A stretch of 64,000 nt of DNA, taken from the NCBI RefSeq assembly GCF_019175385.1, contig NC_083342.1:117304376-117368375 (forward strand), read 5' to 3'. This DNA is from Lycium barbarum. Its lineage: Eukaryota > Streptophyta > Magnoliopsida > Solanales > Solanaceae. Numbering within the stretch: position 1 is the first letter of the stretch; every line of letters begins with the position of its first letter. The notes beneath the pieces were generated by a model, which saw only the letters and a list, made by a program, of their open reading frames with translations, made no database searches and was not told the origin of the DNA. Of the stretch, positions 10,360 to 22,716 are shown in pieces. The position numbers were made by a program, and so were the translations under genes.

Positions 10360-12014
10360 GTTATGCATATATTTAGTATATATATTAAGTTATACATATA
10401 TATAGTATATATATTAAGTATATATTGTATATATAGTATATATATTAAGTATATATTGTATATATAGTAGATATGTATATATAGTATATATATTAAGTTA
10501 TACATATATATAGTATATATATTAAGTTATATATATATATATAGTATATATATTAAGTATATATTGTATATATAGTATATATATTAAGTATATATTGTAT
10601 ATATAGTAGATATGTATATATAGTATATATATTAAGTTATACCTATATATATATATATATATTAAGCTATACCTATATATAGTATATAGTACATATATAT
10701 ACATATATATAGTATATATATTAAGTTATGCATATATTTAGTATATATAGTATATAGTACATATATATACATATATATAGTATATATATTAAGTTATGCA
10801 TATATTTAGTATATAGTACATATATATACATATATATAGTATATATATTAAGTTATATCTATATATATATATATATATTAAGCTATACCTATATATAGTA
10901 TATAGTACATATATATAGTATATATATTAAGTTATACATATATTTAGTATATATATTAAGTTATACATATATATAAGTATATAGAGTATATAGTACATAT
11001 ATATTAAGTAGTATATATATTAAGTTATACATATATATAGTATATATATTAAGTTATACATATATTTAGTATATATATTAAGTTATACATATATTTAGTA
11101 TATATATTAAGTTATACATATATATAGTATATATAATAAGTTATACATATATATATAAGTATATATAGTATATAGTACATATATATAAGTATGTATAGTA
11201 TATATATTAAGTTATACATATATATAAGTATATATAGTATATAGTACATATTTATATATAAGTATATGTAAGTTATACATATATATAGTATATATATTAA
11301 GTTATGCATATATTTAGTATATAGTACATATATATACATATATATACATATATTTAGTATATATATTAAGTTATACATATATATAAGTATATAGAGTATA
11401 TAGTACATATATATTAAGTAGTATATATATTAAGTTATACATATATATAGTATATATATTAAGTTATACATATATTTAGTATATATATTAAGTTATACAT
11501 ATATATAGTATATATAATAAGTTATACATATATATATAAGTATATATAGTATATAGTACATATATATAAGTATGTATAGTATATATATTAAGTTATACAT
11601 ATATATAAGTATATATAGTATATAGTACATATTTATATATAAGTATATGTAAGTTATACATATATATGTATACGAAAAGCACTATTCTGTATTGGTGACT
11701 TGCTGTTAGGCTGTTAGTCAGTAAATATTTAAACTTTAATTATAAAGTTGTATAACATATGAAAATATAGCTACAATATACAAATAAATACTATAATATA
11801 TATATATAATACAAAAAACAAAAAAAAAATAGATTTTAATCACTCCAAACCGGACCGGTTCCGGTTTGAGGTTTAAAACCGGTAAACCGGAACCGGTTAA
11901 ACCGGAACCGGTTAAACCGGAACCGGTTAGGCGGTTCCGGTTTTGGAACCGGAACCGGCCGGTTTTCTAACCGGTTCCATAACCGGTTCCGGTTCCAACC
12001 GGTTGACAGTACTA
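10018..12014. mobile_element. Non-autonomous hAT element with CCGGTT subterminal arrays
   Basis: It is flanked by an exact 8-bp duplication TTTTGACA (10010-10017 and 12015-12022). The termini are TAAAGGTGTCAACCGG on the left and, inverted, TAGTACTGTCAACCGG on the right. Dense AACCGGTT/CCGGAACC repeats fill both ends (10028-10230, 11848-12005). The centre is an AT minisatellite. The right subterminal region, inverted, matches the left subterminal region of the large hAT at 20573 (TTTACTGACTAACAGGCTAA). It therefore looks like an internally deleted relative. No transposase is present. Confidence 0.85.
10230..11668. repeat. AT-rich minisatellite and higher-order duplication inside the hAT element
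   Basis: Units of about 30 bp around AGTATATATATTAAGTTATA and CATATATATAGTATAT are repeated for 1.4 kb. A longer block is itself duplicated: about 10961-11260 recurs at about 11371-11660, shifted by about 410 bp. The tyrosine/isoleucine-rich minus-strand ORFs here are translations of this repeat. Confidence 0.8.
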
Positions 12015-12022
12015 TTTTGACA

Positions 12023-12927
12023 CAAAGGAAAAGCAAATCTGTAGTTTGGCCATGCACACGTGCGACCGCTGGCCAACTTCACGTGTGGTGTTGGCCGACC
12101 AACTTAGCTATCCGTATGTGTGCCAACACATGCGTAGCAACATTAAAACCAACTCGCAAGGTGGATGAATTGGTTTAGCGAGTGATTTTTCATGTAGGAG
12201 ACTTTTAATTGATTTTCCGTGCCAATAATCTTTTCAGTCTGAGCTTGTTGCACGGAACTTATTTAATGCGGTTTATATTTACTGTGTGATTTGTAGGTTA
12301 TTGCACTAAAAACGGAGCTTTACCCAGGACACACGCAAATGATAACGTTTGCGGGTTCCTTGGCTAGTTTATATATAAAAAAAAAAAAGTTAAAACCAAA
12401 AAAGCAAAACACTCTAAAAGCATTTATAATCAGTGGCAGACCCAGAAAATTGAACAAGTGGGTTCAACCAACGATAAAATTTTAGCAATAATTGATACTA
12501 ACAGCGACCTTAGACACTATAAATGAGCACCATTAAGACCGTAAATGTGCTTATAATTTTCATGCTAATCATCATATTTGGTTTTACAGCGTGGTTTAAC
12601 ACCAATGTAGTTTTTAGTTTATGCCTATATTACTAACGGATCAACAAAGCGTCAAAGATACTACACCACTTTTAAAAAAAGACAAATGCATGTTACAGTT
12701 ATAAACTTCTTAAATCATATTATTACTTTAAATAGTTGCACAATGCATATATTCTCAAATACATAAATAATTCAATAAAAATTTATTAAGTTCCAGTCAT
12801 TATGCATCTTCAAATTTTATATTTTATTTTTAAGCATTCAATTCTGAGATTTATAATTTAATATTATTTTTAATTAATCATAAAATTTAACAACTTAAAG
12901 CACAAAATTAGAACAATAATAATGAAT
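12023..12927. other. Intergenic, nothing recognised
   Basis: No gene or element end can be supported here. Confidence 0.4.
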
Positions 12928-14490
12928 CACTACTAAAAAGATAGGGATTTTCGACCAAAAATTTCGACTACACGCGGTCGAAAAAGCCTTTATTTCGACC
13001 AATTTTTCGACCACACGCGTAGGTCGTTAACAGCTTGGTCGAAATTTTCGACCACACGTGGTCGAAATCACATTCTACCGAAATTAAGGGAAATTTTTTT
13101 TTCGACCACATGTGGTCGAATTTTTTTTTATATTAAATTATATTTAAATTTTTCGACTACGTGTGGTCGAAAAAATTATTTATATTTAAATATAAAAAGA
13201 AAATAAAAATCCAATTTCGACCACATGTGGTCGAAATTATAAATTGAGCCCAGAATGTCGACCACATGTGGTCGAAATTTTAAATTAAGCTAAATATTTT
13301 CTTAGTTATTAATTATTGTATTATCAATTCATTCAGTAATTTTATATTAATAATCCCTACAAAATTTACTCTTAAATCAGGATGAATTAAAATCTTACAA
13401 TTCATTCAAAAGTGAGGGGAATTCAATTTTTAAGGGTGAACCTGCTCTTTTGAAATAACACAGTGGACCAAACATTGCAAGTATCACAAACGAACAAATA
13501 TCTCAGCTAGCCCAGCATATCCAAAAAAACACAGCGGAACAAACAAACGAATTCATTCAGTAATTTTATATTAAAATCCATTTTTTTTTTACATAAAATA
13601 AACCCTAAAACAAATATTGGACACTAAATGAAGTTATCAAATCTACTAAGTATAGAAGGTAATATAGCTAATAACATCTTAAGACACCGTAAATGTTTTT
13701 CCTATTAACCTAAAAAGTAAAATTGAAAATTTATCATATTATGCTTAGAAAAATTAATACTATGAGAAACAAATCGTAATGTTCAAAGCAGGCAACTAGG
13801 ATCATATTGTACATTTCTGAAATGGAACCTTTGAAAGGGCAAACATGTCATTTAATTGAATAAAATTTCTAATAATAATTAATAATAATAATAATGCCTG
13901 CTAGTACAAAGGTGCAAATTAAGGATGAAGCAGAAAGTGGGGGAGTCCTTTTCTTTAGTTTGAATTCAATGGTAAGAGCATAGCAAGTTGTAATAAGCCA
14001 TTCATGACATTGAAAAAAAAAAAACGTACCTCGCCGCCGACGGTGGACTGGCGGTGATCGGAGGCGGTGGGCTGTAGCTGGTGGTGTGGGTAGAGATAGG
14101 AGAGGGAGAGAGGTGGTGTGTGTGGGTAGAGAGAGGAGAGGGAGAGAGGAGAGGGAGAGAGGAAAGAGAGAGAAAGAAAAAATTAAAATGTGGTCCTGTG
14201 GTGCTGATGAAGCAAAGGAGTGTATATATAAATGTGGTCCAATTTTCGACCACATGTGGTCGAAAATTGTTTTTTTTTTTTAAATTTAAACGTTTTTCAT
14301 TTATTATTTATACAAAAATTAATTTCGACCACACGTGGTCGAAATTGTATTTTCATTTTAAAAAATCGACCCCGTGTGGGCGAAATACTACTGAAAAAAA
14401 AAATCTTAATTTTTCGACCGCGCGTGGTCGATTTTTTTCCGACAAAAAATGTGGTCGAAATTTTTTGGTCGAAAATGTCATTAATGATCA
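12928..14490. mobile_element. CACTA-like element with palindromic subterminal repeats (right end not found)
   Basis: The left end is CACTACTAAAAAGATAGGG, the CACTA start. Both flanks of the element are packed with TTTCGACCACRYGTGGTCGA palindromes (12950-13280 and 14238-14475), as expected of CACTA subterminal repeats. No TAGTG terminus was found near 14490, so the right end is lost or diverged. On the minus strand a TATA-like TTTATATATACAC (14221-14233) precedes a CT-rich leader (14180-14080) and a GTACGT donor (14029-14024). That may be the promoter and first exon of a vanished transposase gene. None of the ORFs across it resembles a transposase. Confidence 0.6.
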
Positions 14491-15764
14491 ATTTTGAAAC
14501 AAGAAGTAACCTAACCTTATAGAGCAAAAAGCAGCCTATTAGGCTAGCGAAACACAATAAATAAATAAATGATTTCTCAACTTAGTAAAATCACTAACAA
14601 ATACGAGTACTAATTACTAATCTTATTAATTACGTATGAGTATCAAAAAAGTTGGCATCGAAAATTCTATGTTAAGCAACCTTCACTGAGAATCGAAAAC
14701 GTGAACCAAGCACAAGAGGACTTTGAACCCACTTGCACCGCTGTACTACAACTTCCACTTGCGTCAAGTGGGTTCATTTTTCTTATATAGCTTAAAATTT
14801 CGTTTTGTCAGCCAAATTAACATGTAAAAATAATATTTTTTCCGAATGAAGTCTTGCAACAAGATGGGTCCGTCCCTGTTCATAATATGGCATACTTATA
14901 AGCATGATCGTTGAATTAAAGAAAAGCACTTAGACTTCCATATACTGAAAATTTTCCACAAATATATTGGTTATTCATGCGTTTAACGTCATAACTTAAA
15001 CCTAACATCAAAATCTTACATAAAATATTAGGCTGTATCACAAATTATAATAGATCACATTTATAAAATGAACACCTTTTAATACGAGCAATTATCTTAC
15101 CAGTTAAACTGCTCTAATTTCTCGCATTATTTTGACTATGCACAATTAAATAATCGCTTATTCTCTTTTTAATAAACATTTAAACATATTTCACATCAAA
15201 ATGTAGGGATAGTGACATGAAGTTTAAATGATTTGTAGTTTTTCTTTTTCTTTTGTTTTTATGGGAAGTATAGTCATGGAGCTACTTTTCCGAATCAGAA
15301 TACGTAGTATACGTGAGAAAGGACCTCCATCACGTGAGCATCACATGGATACGTAGCCAAAGATAGAGTTGTATTGTGTAAAGTTATTTTCATTTTCAAG
15401 GTATATAAAAGCAATGATTTGATGGTTGATATAACAATGACATCCCAATTATTTGATAGGAAACCTCCATGGCCCACCTAACCACATGATTGCTAGCAGC
15501 TCCGCAACCGTCTGATGTTCTTCTTCTACGTAAATTATTGATGGTGCAAATATTTTGAGTAGATATAAATACCAAATATCTAACTAATCATATTTAATAC
15601 TCCTATAATCTTTGATTTTCAATTATCTGATTAAATATATTTAATCTTTAATTACTTATGTATACTTTGGATTCCTTTTCTTATGTATGTACAAATATTT
15701 CGCATTATCATTCGGTCCACGATTTGACTATTCAAATGTTATGTTGAATTTGTACTGGTACTCA
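14491..15764. other. Intergenic, nothing recognised
   Basis: AT-rich DNA without a supported gene. Confidence 0.4.
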
Positions 15765-15773
15765 ATACTTTAG

Positions 15774-16860
15774 GGAGAGAATACATAAATATTCCCTGGA
15801 GATGACACATTTTTTCAATAAGACACCTTAACTTTACGGGGGTTCTATGACCCCCCGAACAACTTCAAAATAATATATATTCACCCTTTTTCGATCAACC
15901 CCAAGTATAAGCAGATCTGTGCAACTCACACACCAATCATCACTTGCCACGTGTCAAATTGATTTTAAAATTTTTGATTTTCCTATTTGATTCCTTTTCT
16001 TTCTTTTCTTTATTTTTCTTTCCCCTCTTCTTCTTCACCTCAACTTCTATAGAAGTTCCCCCCACCTTAGCCACCCCATCTCCGCCACTGCACCACCAAT
16101 TCCTCCACAACACCACCGAAAGTTGCCAAACCATCACCAAATAATTAAAATTAGCACCAAACCAAATCTGAATTTTAAATCGACATCTATCCAACTTCTT
16201 ACCCCTAAATCAATATCCTTAACCTCACCACTTTCAACCTCCATTTTTAGGAGGGGAAAAAAATGAATGAACCCAACTAAAAAAAAATAAAAAAATAATA
16301 AGATAGAAAACAAAAGTATTGTTTTTCAAATCGGCCAGAATTGGAAGAACCACTATTCCATCTCCAATCAAAATAGCATTAACCATCACCAAATCAAACT
16401 TTGAAAATTAGAAATCACCTTCAGACCACCATTCCATCTCCAATGACTTACCCCAAGCTCCATAACAAAAATCAAAAGCAAAAAAAGACAGAGAATAAGA
16501 CGATTCGGAAAAGTCCATAGAAGAAATATCTTGAAGAAACAAAGGAAAAAACAAAAAGAAAAAAAAGGGTAACCAATTGGGTCTTCTTGGTGAAGAAGAT
16601 AAGGAAAAAGAAAATATTAAATAAAATAAAAGGAAAAGGTATTTTTAATGAAACAAATACTGAAATGAATTAAAAAAAAAAAAAAACTTACCTCACGCGC
16701 TATTGGAGAGTGAATACACTCTATATGCCATGTGGGCTCATAAAGGGGTGGTAAATCCACTGTAAACAAGATTAAGGGGGTGTTAGGACCTCCGCAAAGT
16801 TTAGGTGTCTTATTGAAAAAATGTGTCATCTCCAAGGGGTGGGTATTTATGTATTCTCTC
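15774..16860. mobile_element. Non-autonomous Mutator-type (MULE) element
   Basis: It is flanked by an exact 9-bp duplication ATACTTTAG (15765-15773, 16861-16869). The inverted ends match well for about 60 bp (GAGAGAATACATAAAT, GGAGATGACACATTTTTTCA, ATAAGACACC). The interior of about 1 kb has a CT-rich strand with CACC-rich stretches (16000-16140) and no transposase. It could hold captured host sequence (Pack-MULE), but no gene is recognisable. Confidence 0.8.
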
Positions 16861-17058
16861 ATACTTTAGGCAGTATACTTATAAAACTAGTTTAAAATAT
16901 AAGTATGATTTTCTAAAGAAAAAGGGACCAAAAGCGCTAATTTCAATTAATTAAATATTAAATGTGTTGAGTTATACAAATATAAGGACCAAATCAGAAT
17001 TTACTTAAAATTGAGGGACCGTAAATGTTATTCCCCCTATTTAATTCCTAAAACATAA

Positions 17059-17330
17059 GGCTTCGTTTGGCCATAAAAATTAGTCACTTTATTCCAGAAT
17101 TTTTTTCACTTTTTTCCGGAATCAGCGTTTGACCATGAAAATTTCGAATACAACTTGAAGTTGTATTCCGGAATACCAAAAACTCAAAAACTTATTTTTT
17201 AAAAAAAAAATCACTTTTTTCACTTTTTTACAACTACAATTTCAAAAACTATGGCCAAACACAACTCCAACTCCAGCTCCAAAGTTCCAAAAAAAAATGT
17301 TTTTTTTTATATCTATGGACAAACGGGCCC
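17059..17330. mobile_element. Probable MITE
   Basis: The inverted ends are GGCTTCGTTTGGCCATA and TATGGACAAACGGGCCC. The interior is short and AT-rich, with ACTTTTTTCA phrases that pair with AACTCAAAAA-type phrases. No clean target duplication was found. Confidence 0.5.
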
Positions 17331-17732
17331 GAAATATCACATGTTCAAATATGTGTTAAAGACTATATTTGCTCCACAGTAGATATGGGGAGAAATAGTT
17401 TTTTGGCCTTTACAATTTTTGTTTTTAGTTTTATGACCTTTTTGCAAGAGATCTTCATTTTTACACATAAGAAATCTGGAAAAAACACATAAGAGATCTG
17501 AAAATGTCATTTTCTTCTATTCAAATTGTAAGAGACCAGGAGATTTTATTTCCTCGTATTGATATGCAACGGTTTCTAAATAGATTTAAAATTATGTGAA
17601 AATAATTCTGCTCATCAATTTAAGAGTTTAAATTCAATGTTGAAGCTATGGATCGCATTTACATTTAATTTTTATTAAGACCTTTAAATGTTCGTTTTCA
17701 GAAAACATCTGCAAATAGAACAAAATAGTGCA

Positions 17733-17886
17733 GACATATCCAGTTGAATTGACAAATTTAAGTTCTGGTAAAGGGACTACAAAATAAAATGAAGATATTG
17801 ATAGCATTAGACATATCCAGTTGAATTGACAAATTTAAATTCTGGTAAAGGGACTACAAAATAAAATGAAGATATTGATAGCATTA
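17733..17886. repeat. 77-bp tandem duplication
   Basis: Two adjacent 77-bp units (17733-17809, 17810-17886) begin GACATATCCAGTTGAATTG and end GATATTGATAGCATTA. They differ at one position, which points to a recent slip or duplication. Confidence 0.85.
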
Positions 17887-17998
17887 TATATCTTGATAAC
17901 CAGTGTCGGGGACCCCCTTGGAATAAAATTACGTCTTGCAGACTTAGAGAAATTAAGTGATTGTGATTGTGAAAAAACAAATTGGATTAAGAAATTAA

Positions 17999-18262
17999 GA
18001 GCCCCGTTTGGATTGGCTTACAGTTTAAAGCTGTTTGCAGCTTATAAGCTGAAAAAAATAAGTTGGGGTAGTCCAACTTATTTTTTTTGGCTTATAAGCT
18101 ATTTTCAGCTTATAAGCTGCTTTAGATAAACTAAGTCAAATGGGTCCAATTATTTTTTTGAACTTATTTTAAGCATAAAATGACTTTAAGCTGGCCAGCC
18201 AAACACTCAAAAAAGCTGAAAACAACTTATAAGCTAACTTATAAGCCAATCCAAACGGGCTC
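17999..18262. mobile_element. Tourist-like MITE, copy 3
   Basis: A 264-bp element with ends GAGCCCCGTTTGGATTGGCT and AAGCCAATCCAAACGGGCTC and a TAA duplication on both sides (17996-17998, 18263-18265). It is nearly the same as the copy at 8323. Confidence 0.85.
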
Positions 18263-18342
18263 TAAGTGCGTCAGCACAACTATTTTGGATTCTAACATAT
18301 CGTGTGGTCGTGATAAACCAAATTGATTCTCCCGCAACTTAG

Positions 18343-18996
18343 CCCCGTTTGGATATGATTTGAGATCATGATTTGAAATCATGTTGATTGGAATTTGAAG
18401 CTTTGTTTCAACATCTAGTTTGAATTTCTTAAGTTGTATTTTCTCATAAACATGAAAACCCTACAAGTTATGAAAACTATCAAAACTTCCTTAATTTTTA
18501 TACAATCTTACCAAATGAGCAAACCATAATTTATAATAAAGTTAATACGCTACCAGAAGGTCTTTCTAAAAACAATACAAAATCAATTAATCGAACTTTA
18601 GTTCAATAAAAGGGAAAACTAAACATAAGTTGTAGTGTAACTACTCTTTAATATAATCCTCTCACATGGTACGAATAATCTCTTCACGTCAAGCATATAT
18701 TTCCGGATTAGATGACCAAGAAGACTAACCAACATTGTTACTTTGAGTCAAGTTTTACATTTGAAAAATTTATCTACCAACTTATGAATCTTTTTGTATA
18801 ACACATAAATTCACGGGCCAAGTGTTACATTTTCAAATATTTGAAATCATAATTTGGAATCCCAAATCCTACTTTTTGGAGAATTTGATATTTGAACTCA
18901 TGATATGAAGTTGATATTTTATGTAAATTTTATACACAAACGCTGATTTTAAATAAAAATATGAAATCAAACTCTTATATCCTATGGCCAAACGCC
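18343..18996. mobile_element. Probable MITE or short TIR element
   Basis: The left end CCCCGTTTGGATATGATTTG and the right end CCTATGGCCAAACGCC are partial inverse matches, and ATCATGATTTGAAATCATG palindromes lie just inside. The interior is non-coding, and the target duplication is unclear. Confidence 0.4.
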
Positions 18997-19562
18997 TACC
19001 TAATGAGTAGACTATGGCTAAAAGAGCCATGCCTAGAGGTGAGGTGTTTCCCTCAGGTAGTCTTGATTTGTGTTCCTCATCAATAAACTATATGACAACT
19101 AAGCATATTTATGTATATAGCTTATAGAAATGGATCTAACATGAAATATCAAACCTATATGTCACAAATTTTGTAGAACTCTCTAACTTAAATACTTTAG
19201 TTCATATCAAACAACACTTAAAACAGAACAGTTCAAAGTAGCATATATGTGTCATTTGCCAACCTGTCTTTTATTGCAGGGAGCAACAAGCTCTAGCCCT
19301 AGACAAACAAATGCACAACGTGCTTAAACAACGAAATCATAATATTCTAGATTGAAATAGTGATGTAGTTGATTGTTATATCTTTAGGATAATCTTTCTC
19401 TATCCGTCGACCTTGTTGATTCAGGAACTCAAACTATTTTTGTTAAACTGACTGAAATTAAACTTCGAATATTTTAATGTTTATGGAAAATTTATATAAA
19501 AATTCAAATATATACTATTTTTTATGTACTTTAGAACTTCTAGAATATTGTAATGCATCATT

Positions 19563-19792
19563 TTAGCTTCCTCGTCCAGTTGTTGATTTTGGATCATTGT
19601 TAAAGTCATCTTCTCCTTCTTCATTAATTAAATGTAGGATTTAGAAATTAAATAATCTAATCATATTACATAGATTAATTGAGTAAATTACTATTATATA
19701 TGCCATAAAATATTAAATTCTCATACCTCTGGAGCCTTGCATGCTAACTTTTCAATTGGTGATTTGAGAGAGTCAAATGTGGAATTATCCAT
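19563..19792 (-). pseudogene. Possible small spliced gene or gene fragment
   Basis: An ATG at 19792-19790 opens 22 codons starting MDNSTFDSLKSPIEKL and ending at a GAG/GTATGAG donor (19726). Further down, an open segment reads EEGEDDFNNDPKSTTGRGS and ends in TAA at 19565-19563. The downstream acceptor cannot be placed in the right frame with confidence. I do not recognise the protein. This may be a decayed fragment or chance. Confidence 0.25.
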
Positions 19793-20705
19793 CTAGAAAC
19801 AAGATTTGGGGATGATTTAGTAAATTTAATAGTTGGAAAAAGTTAATTTAAATAATTTAGCTAGATCTGTTGTGAATTCCTAGAACATGAACACTAATGC
19901 AAATCATCGAGAATCTACTGATCTTGGGAGTAGAAAAATTGGGGCGATTGTTCGAGGGTCTTCGAATCTATTCCCATGCACGAATTTGTTTTTGCTAAGT
20001 TAGTTTTTCAAAGGGTTGATTGCGGGATTGTTTGGCTGAAACAAAATTTTGATACCCTAAACTAGTAGGGACAAAATGGAACGATGAATTGCACGAATAG
20101 TCGTTTTGGGGCTGTCATTTAATGTGCATTTGAAGTTATATATATATATATTATTCTTTTTTTGCAAGTTTAACCACTTCGGGAACAACTTCAGTATTCG
20201 CGTTTGAAGTTCGGATACTTTTGTCTGAAGCGTGGCCCTGTGAAGTCCAATCATCAGACATTTTTATGTACAATTAGAATTTATGTTATTAATTACTTGT
20301 GATATCCTAGTATACCGTCCCAATTTATGTTATTAATTACCTGTCAAAATCAATGTGGACGAGCACTCTCTAGAAATGCCTTTTCCGGTCAAGTATTTTT
20401 CCACATATAACTCTTTTCTAAATGCTGATGTTTGAGCCAGTTTTCGCGCACATCAACTATATTTAGCACCAGTTACCTCATATCAACATATCAAAGTCAC
20501 TTTACTGGTCAAAGCTTAGAAAATGAGAAAAAAATAATCTAATATTTTTCTTGTCTTTGCTGAGATTTGAACTAAGCCCGTTAACCGGGTCAAACCGGAC
20601 CGGACCGGTAACCGGTTACAGAACTTTCCGGTTAAAAAACCGGATCGGCCACCGGTTCCGGTTTACCGGTTACAAAACCAAAACCGGAACCGGTCCTGTT
20701 CAAAT

Positions 20706-20959
20706 AGTCCAAAACCCTTTTTTTTTGTTTTTCGTATAGTGTATATATATATATATTATAGTATTTATTAGTATATTGTAGGTATATTTACATATATTAT
20801 ATAAGTTTATAAGTAAAGTTTAAATATTTACTGACTAACAGGCTAACAACAAGTCAGCAATACAGCATATACGTGTATATACTTGAAAAATAACTAAAAT
20901 ATATTAAGAATATACTTATAATATATAGTATATGTTTAAGTATACATATACTATACTTA

Positions 20960-21007
<48 letters not shown>

Positions 21008-21320
21008 CTATATATTATAAGTATGTTCCAAATATATTTTATGTATACTATATATTCTTAATATATATTATATGTATACTATAAGTATAACTTAAACACA
21101 CACACATATATATATATATAAAATAGTTATATGTATACTATATGTATACTATATATTATTAGTATATTCCAAATATATTTTATGTATACTATATATCCTT
21201 AATATATATTATATGTATACTATACTTATATGTATACTATAAGTATAACTTAAACATATATATATATATATATATATAAGTTATACTTATATGTATATTA
21301 TATATTATAAGTATATTCCA
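20706..21320. repeat. AT-rich spacer of the hAT element, left of the MULE
   Basis: TA-rich repeats with phrases such as ATATGTATACTATAT and CAAATATATTTTATGTATAC. They continue on the other side of the MULE at 44968-45130, showing that the MULE landed inside this spacer. Confidence 0.7.
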
Positions 21321-21805
21321 AATATATTTGGGAAAAGGCACTGTTACCCCCCCCCCCCCCCCCAACTTGTACCAAATTTGCTAGTACACACCTTTCCTTT
21401 CAAGGGGTCCTATTACCCCCCTAAACTATATTTTTCCGTAATTATTTGCACCTTTTGTGCTGACTTGGACTAGTGCGTGAGATCAAATATGTGAAGCGCG
21501 TAGAGGTAAAAAAACATAATTTTTCACGAATGGGAAACTGCCACGTATCATGCCAAAGCTTATGTGAAGACCAGACCCATCGTCTCTAGTCCACTACGTT
21601 CTTCATTCTCTCCATTACTCCACCGATTATCAGCCCAAATTGAAGAATTCAAATTATTTTTTTGGTCTTAAATTCTCATCTTTTTCGACGAGGTAAGTAA
21701 ATTACTCTATAAATTCGTTATCCTTTCTCCATCTCATGTCGAATTTCTAGTTTAGGGTTTTAATTTTCTTCCCCAATTTCTGTGTATGAAATTTTAGGGT
21801 TAGGA

Positions 21806-22237
21806 ATGGCGAACAACTTGTTGAATAAGCTGTGTATGGACGAAGAAGATCCTATGCTCAATTCCGTAGTGCGATGCAAACATGGCATTTTGCTGAAAAT
21901 GCAGACATCTTGGTCTGATCGCAATCCCGGAAGGAGATTTTGATCTTGTCCTCACTATGAGGTTTGTGCTCATATTCTAATTTGGTTGATTAATTTTAGT
22001 GTTAAGTGTTAATTTGAAGTAACTGTATTCTTCAAATTTCAGCCAATGAAGTGCAATTTTTTCAGATGGAGAGACACGGAGAGAGTTGATCAAAGATCAA
22101 GGTTTATTATTCCAAGATTGGTGAACAAAATCAAAGAGTTACAAGAAAATTATGAGCATGTTCGGGTGCATTTGGATGAGCTTGAAAGTGCACCAGAATT
22201 CAACATCAACTTGTACTCAAATGCCATAACAACCTAA
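21806..22237 (+). pseudogene. GRF-type zinc-finger protein gene, MULE-borne, one nonsense codon
   Basis: Exon 1 (21806-21961) starts MANNLLNKLCMDEEDPM. An intron (21962-22042, GT/AG) separates exon 2 (22043-22237), giving about 117 codons. The GRF signature is present: CKHGILL, TSW, NPGRRF, SCPHYE and KCNFFRW, so the zinc-binding Cys/His set is kept. A coiled-coil-like tail follows (KIKELQENYEHVRVHLDELE). Codon 46 is TGA (21941-21943), where an aromatic residue is usual between RRF and SCP, so the reading frame is broken by one base change. A leader intron is also visible (21693-21797). The gene runs convergently to the transposase. GRF fingers bind nucleic acid in known proteins; its role here is unknown. 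Confidence 0.75.
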
Positions 22238-22560
22238 CAGGTTTTTGAGTGACATAATGCAGCAAATTGCACCAGATTTCAGCAAACAAAACCATTCTCA
22301 AATGCCATGACAACCTAACAGTTTTTTTCATTCTCAAAGTGCACCAGAATTTGTCACTCAAATGTGCCAGAATTCAGCATCAACTTGTACTCAAATGTCA
22401 TAACAACCTAAAAATTTTTTGAGTGACATAATGCAGCAAAATAAGATCACATAATGCAGCAAAGTGCACCAGAATTTGTCACTCAAATGTGCCAGAATTC
22501 AGCATCAAAACCATTCTCATATAACAGATTTTGTCACTCAAATGCACCATAGATAAACAA
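22180..22560. repeat. Imperfect direct repeats behind the GRF gene
   Basis: Phrases CACCAGAATTTGTCACTCAA, GCCAGAATTCAGCATCAACT, AAATGYCATAACAACCTAA and GAGTGACATAATGCAGCAAA recur two to four times. The first set overlaps the last codons of the GRF gene, so the array probably grew from its 3' end. Confidence 0.7.
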
Positions 22561-22716
22561 AACACTTCTTGAACATTGGGTGTAAATAGCAGAATTCAGT
22601 ACCATTTCCAACATAACAAAAAACATATGGTACATCTGAATACCACTTCAAAGTCTTAAGTCTTAATGTAGCTTAAAACAAACAAAATACAAGTTGTTTC
22701 CAGCTGGCACTTAACA

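Noticed and set aside
10522..11408. Tyr/Ile-rich ORFs that look like membrane proteins
   Set aside because: Pure translation of the TATATA-type minisatellite.
12170..12365. A possible retroelement fragment (GGTGGATGAATTGGTTTAGC)
   Set aside because: No primer site, purine tract or LTR end could be tied to it.
14002..14557. Overlapping ORFs on both strands in the CACTA-like element
   Set aside because: They are simple-sequence and palindrome translations. No CACTA transposase motif was found.
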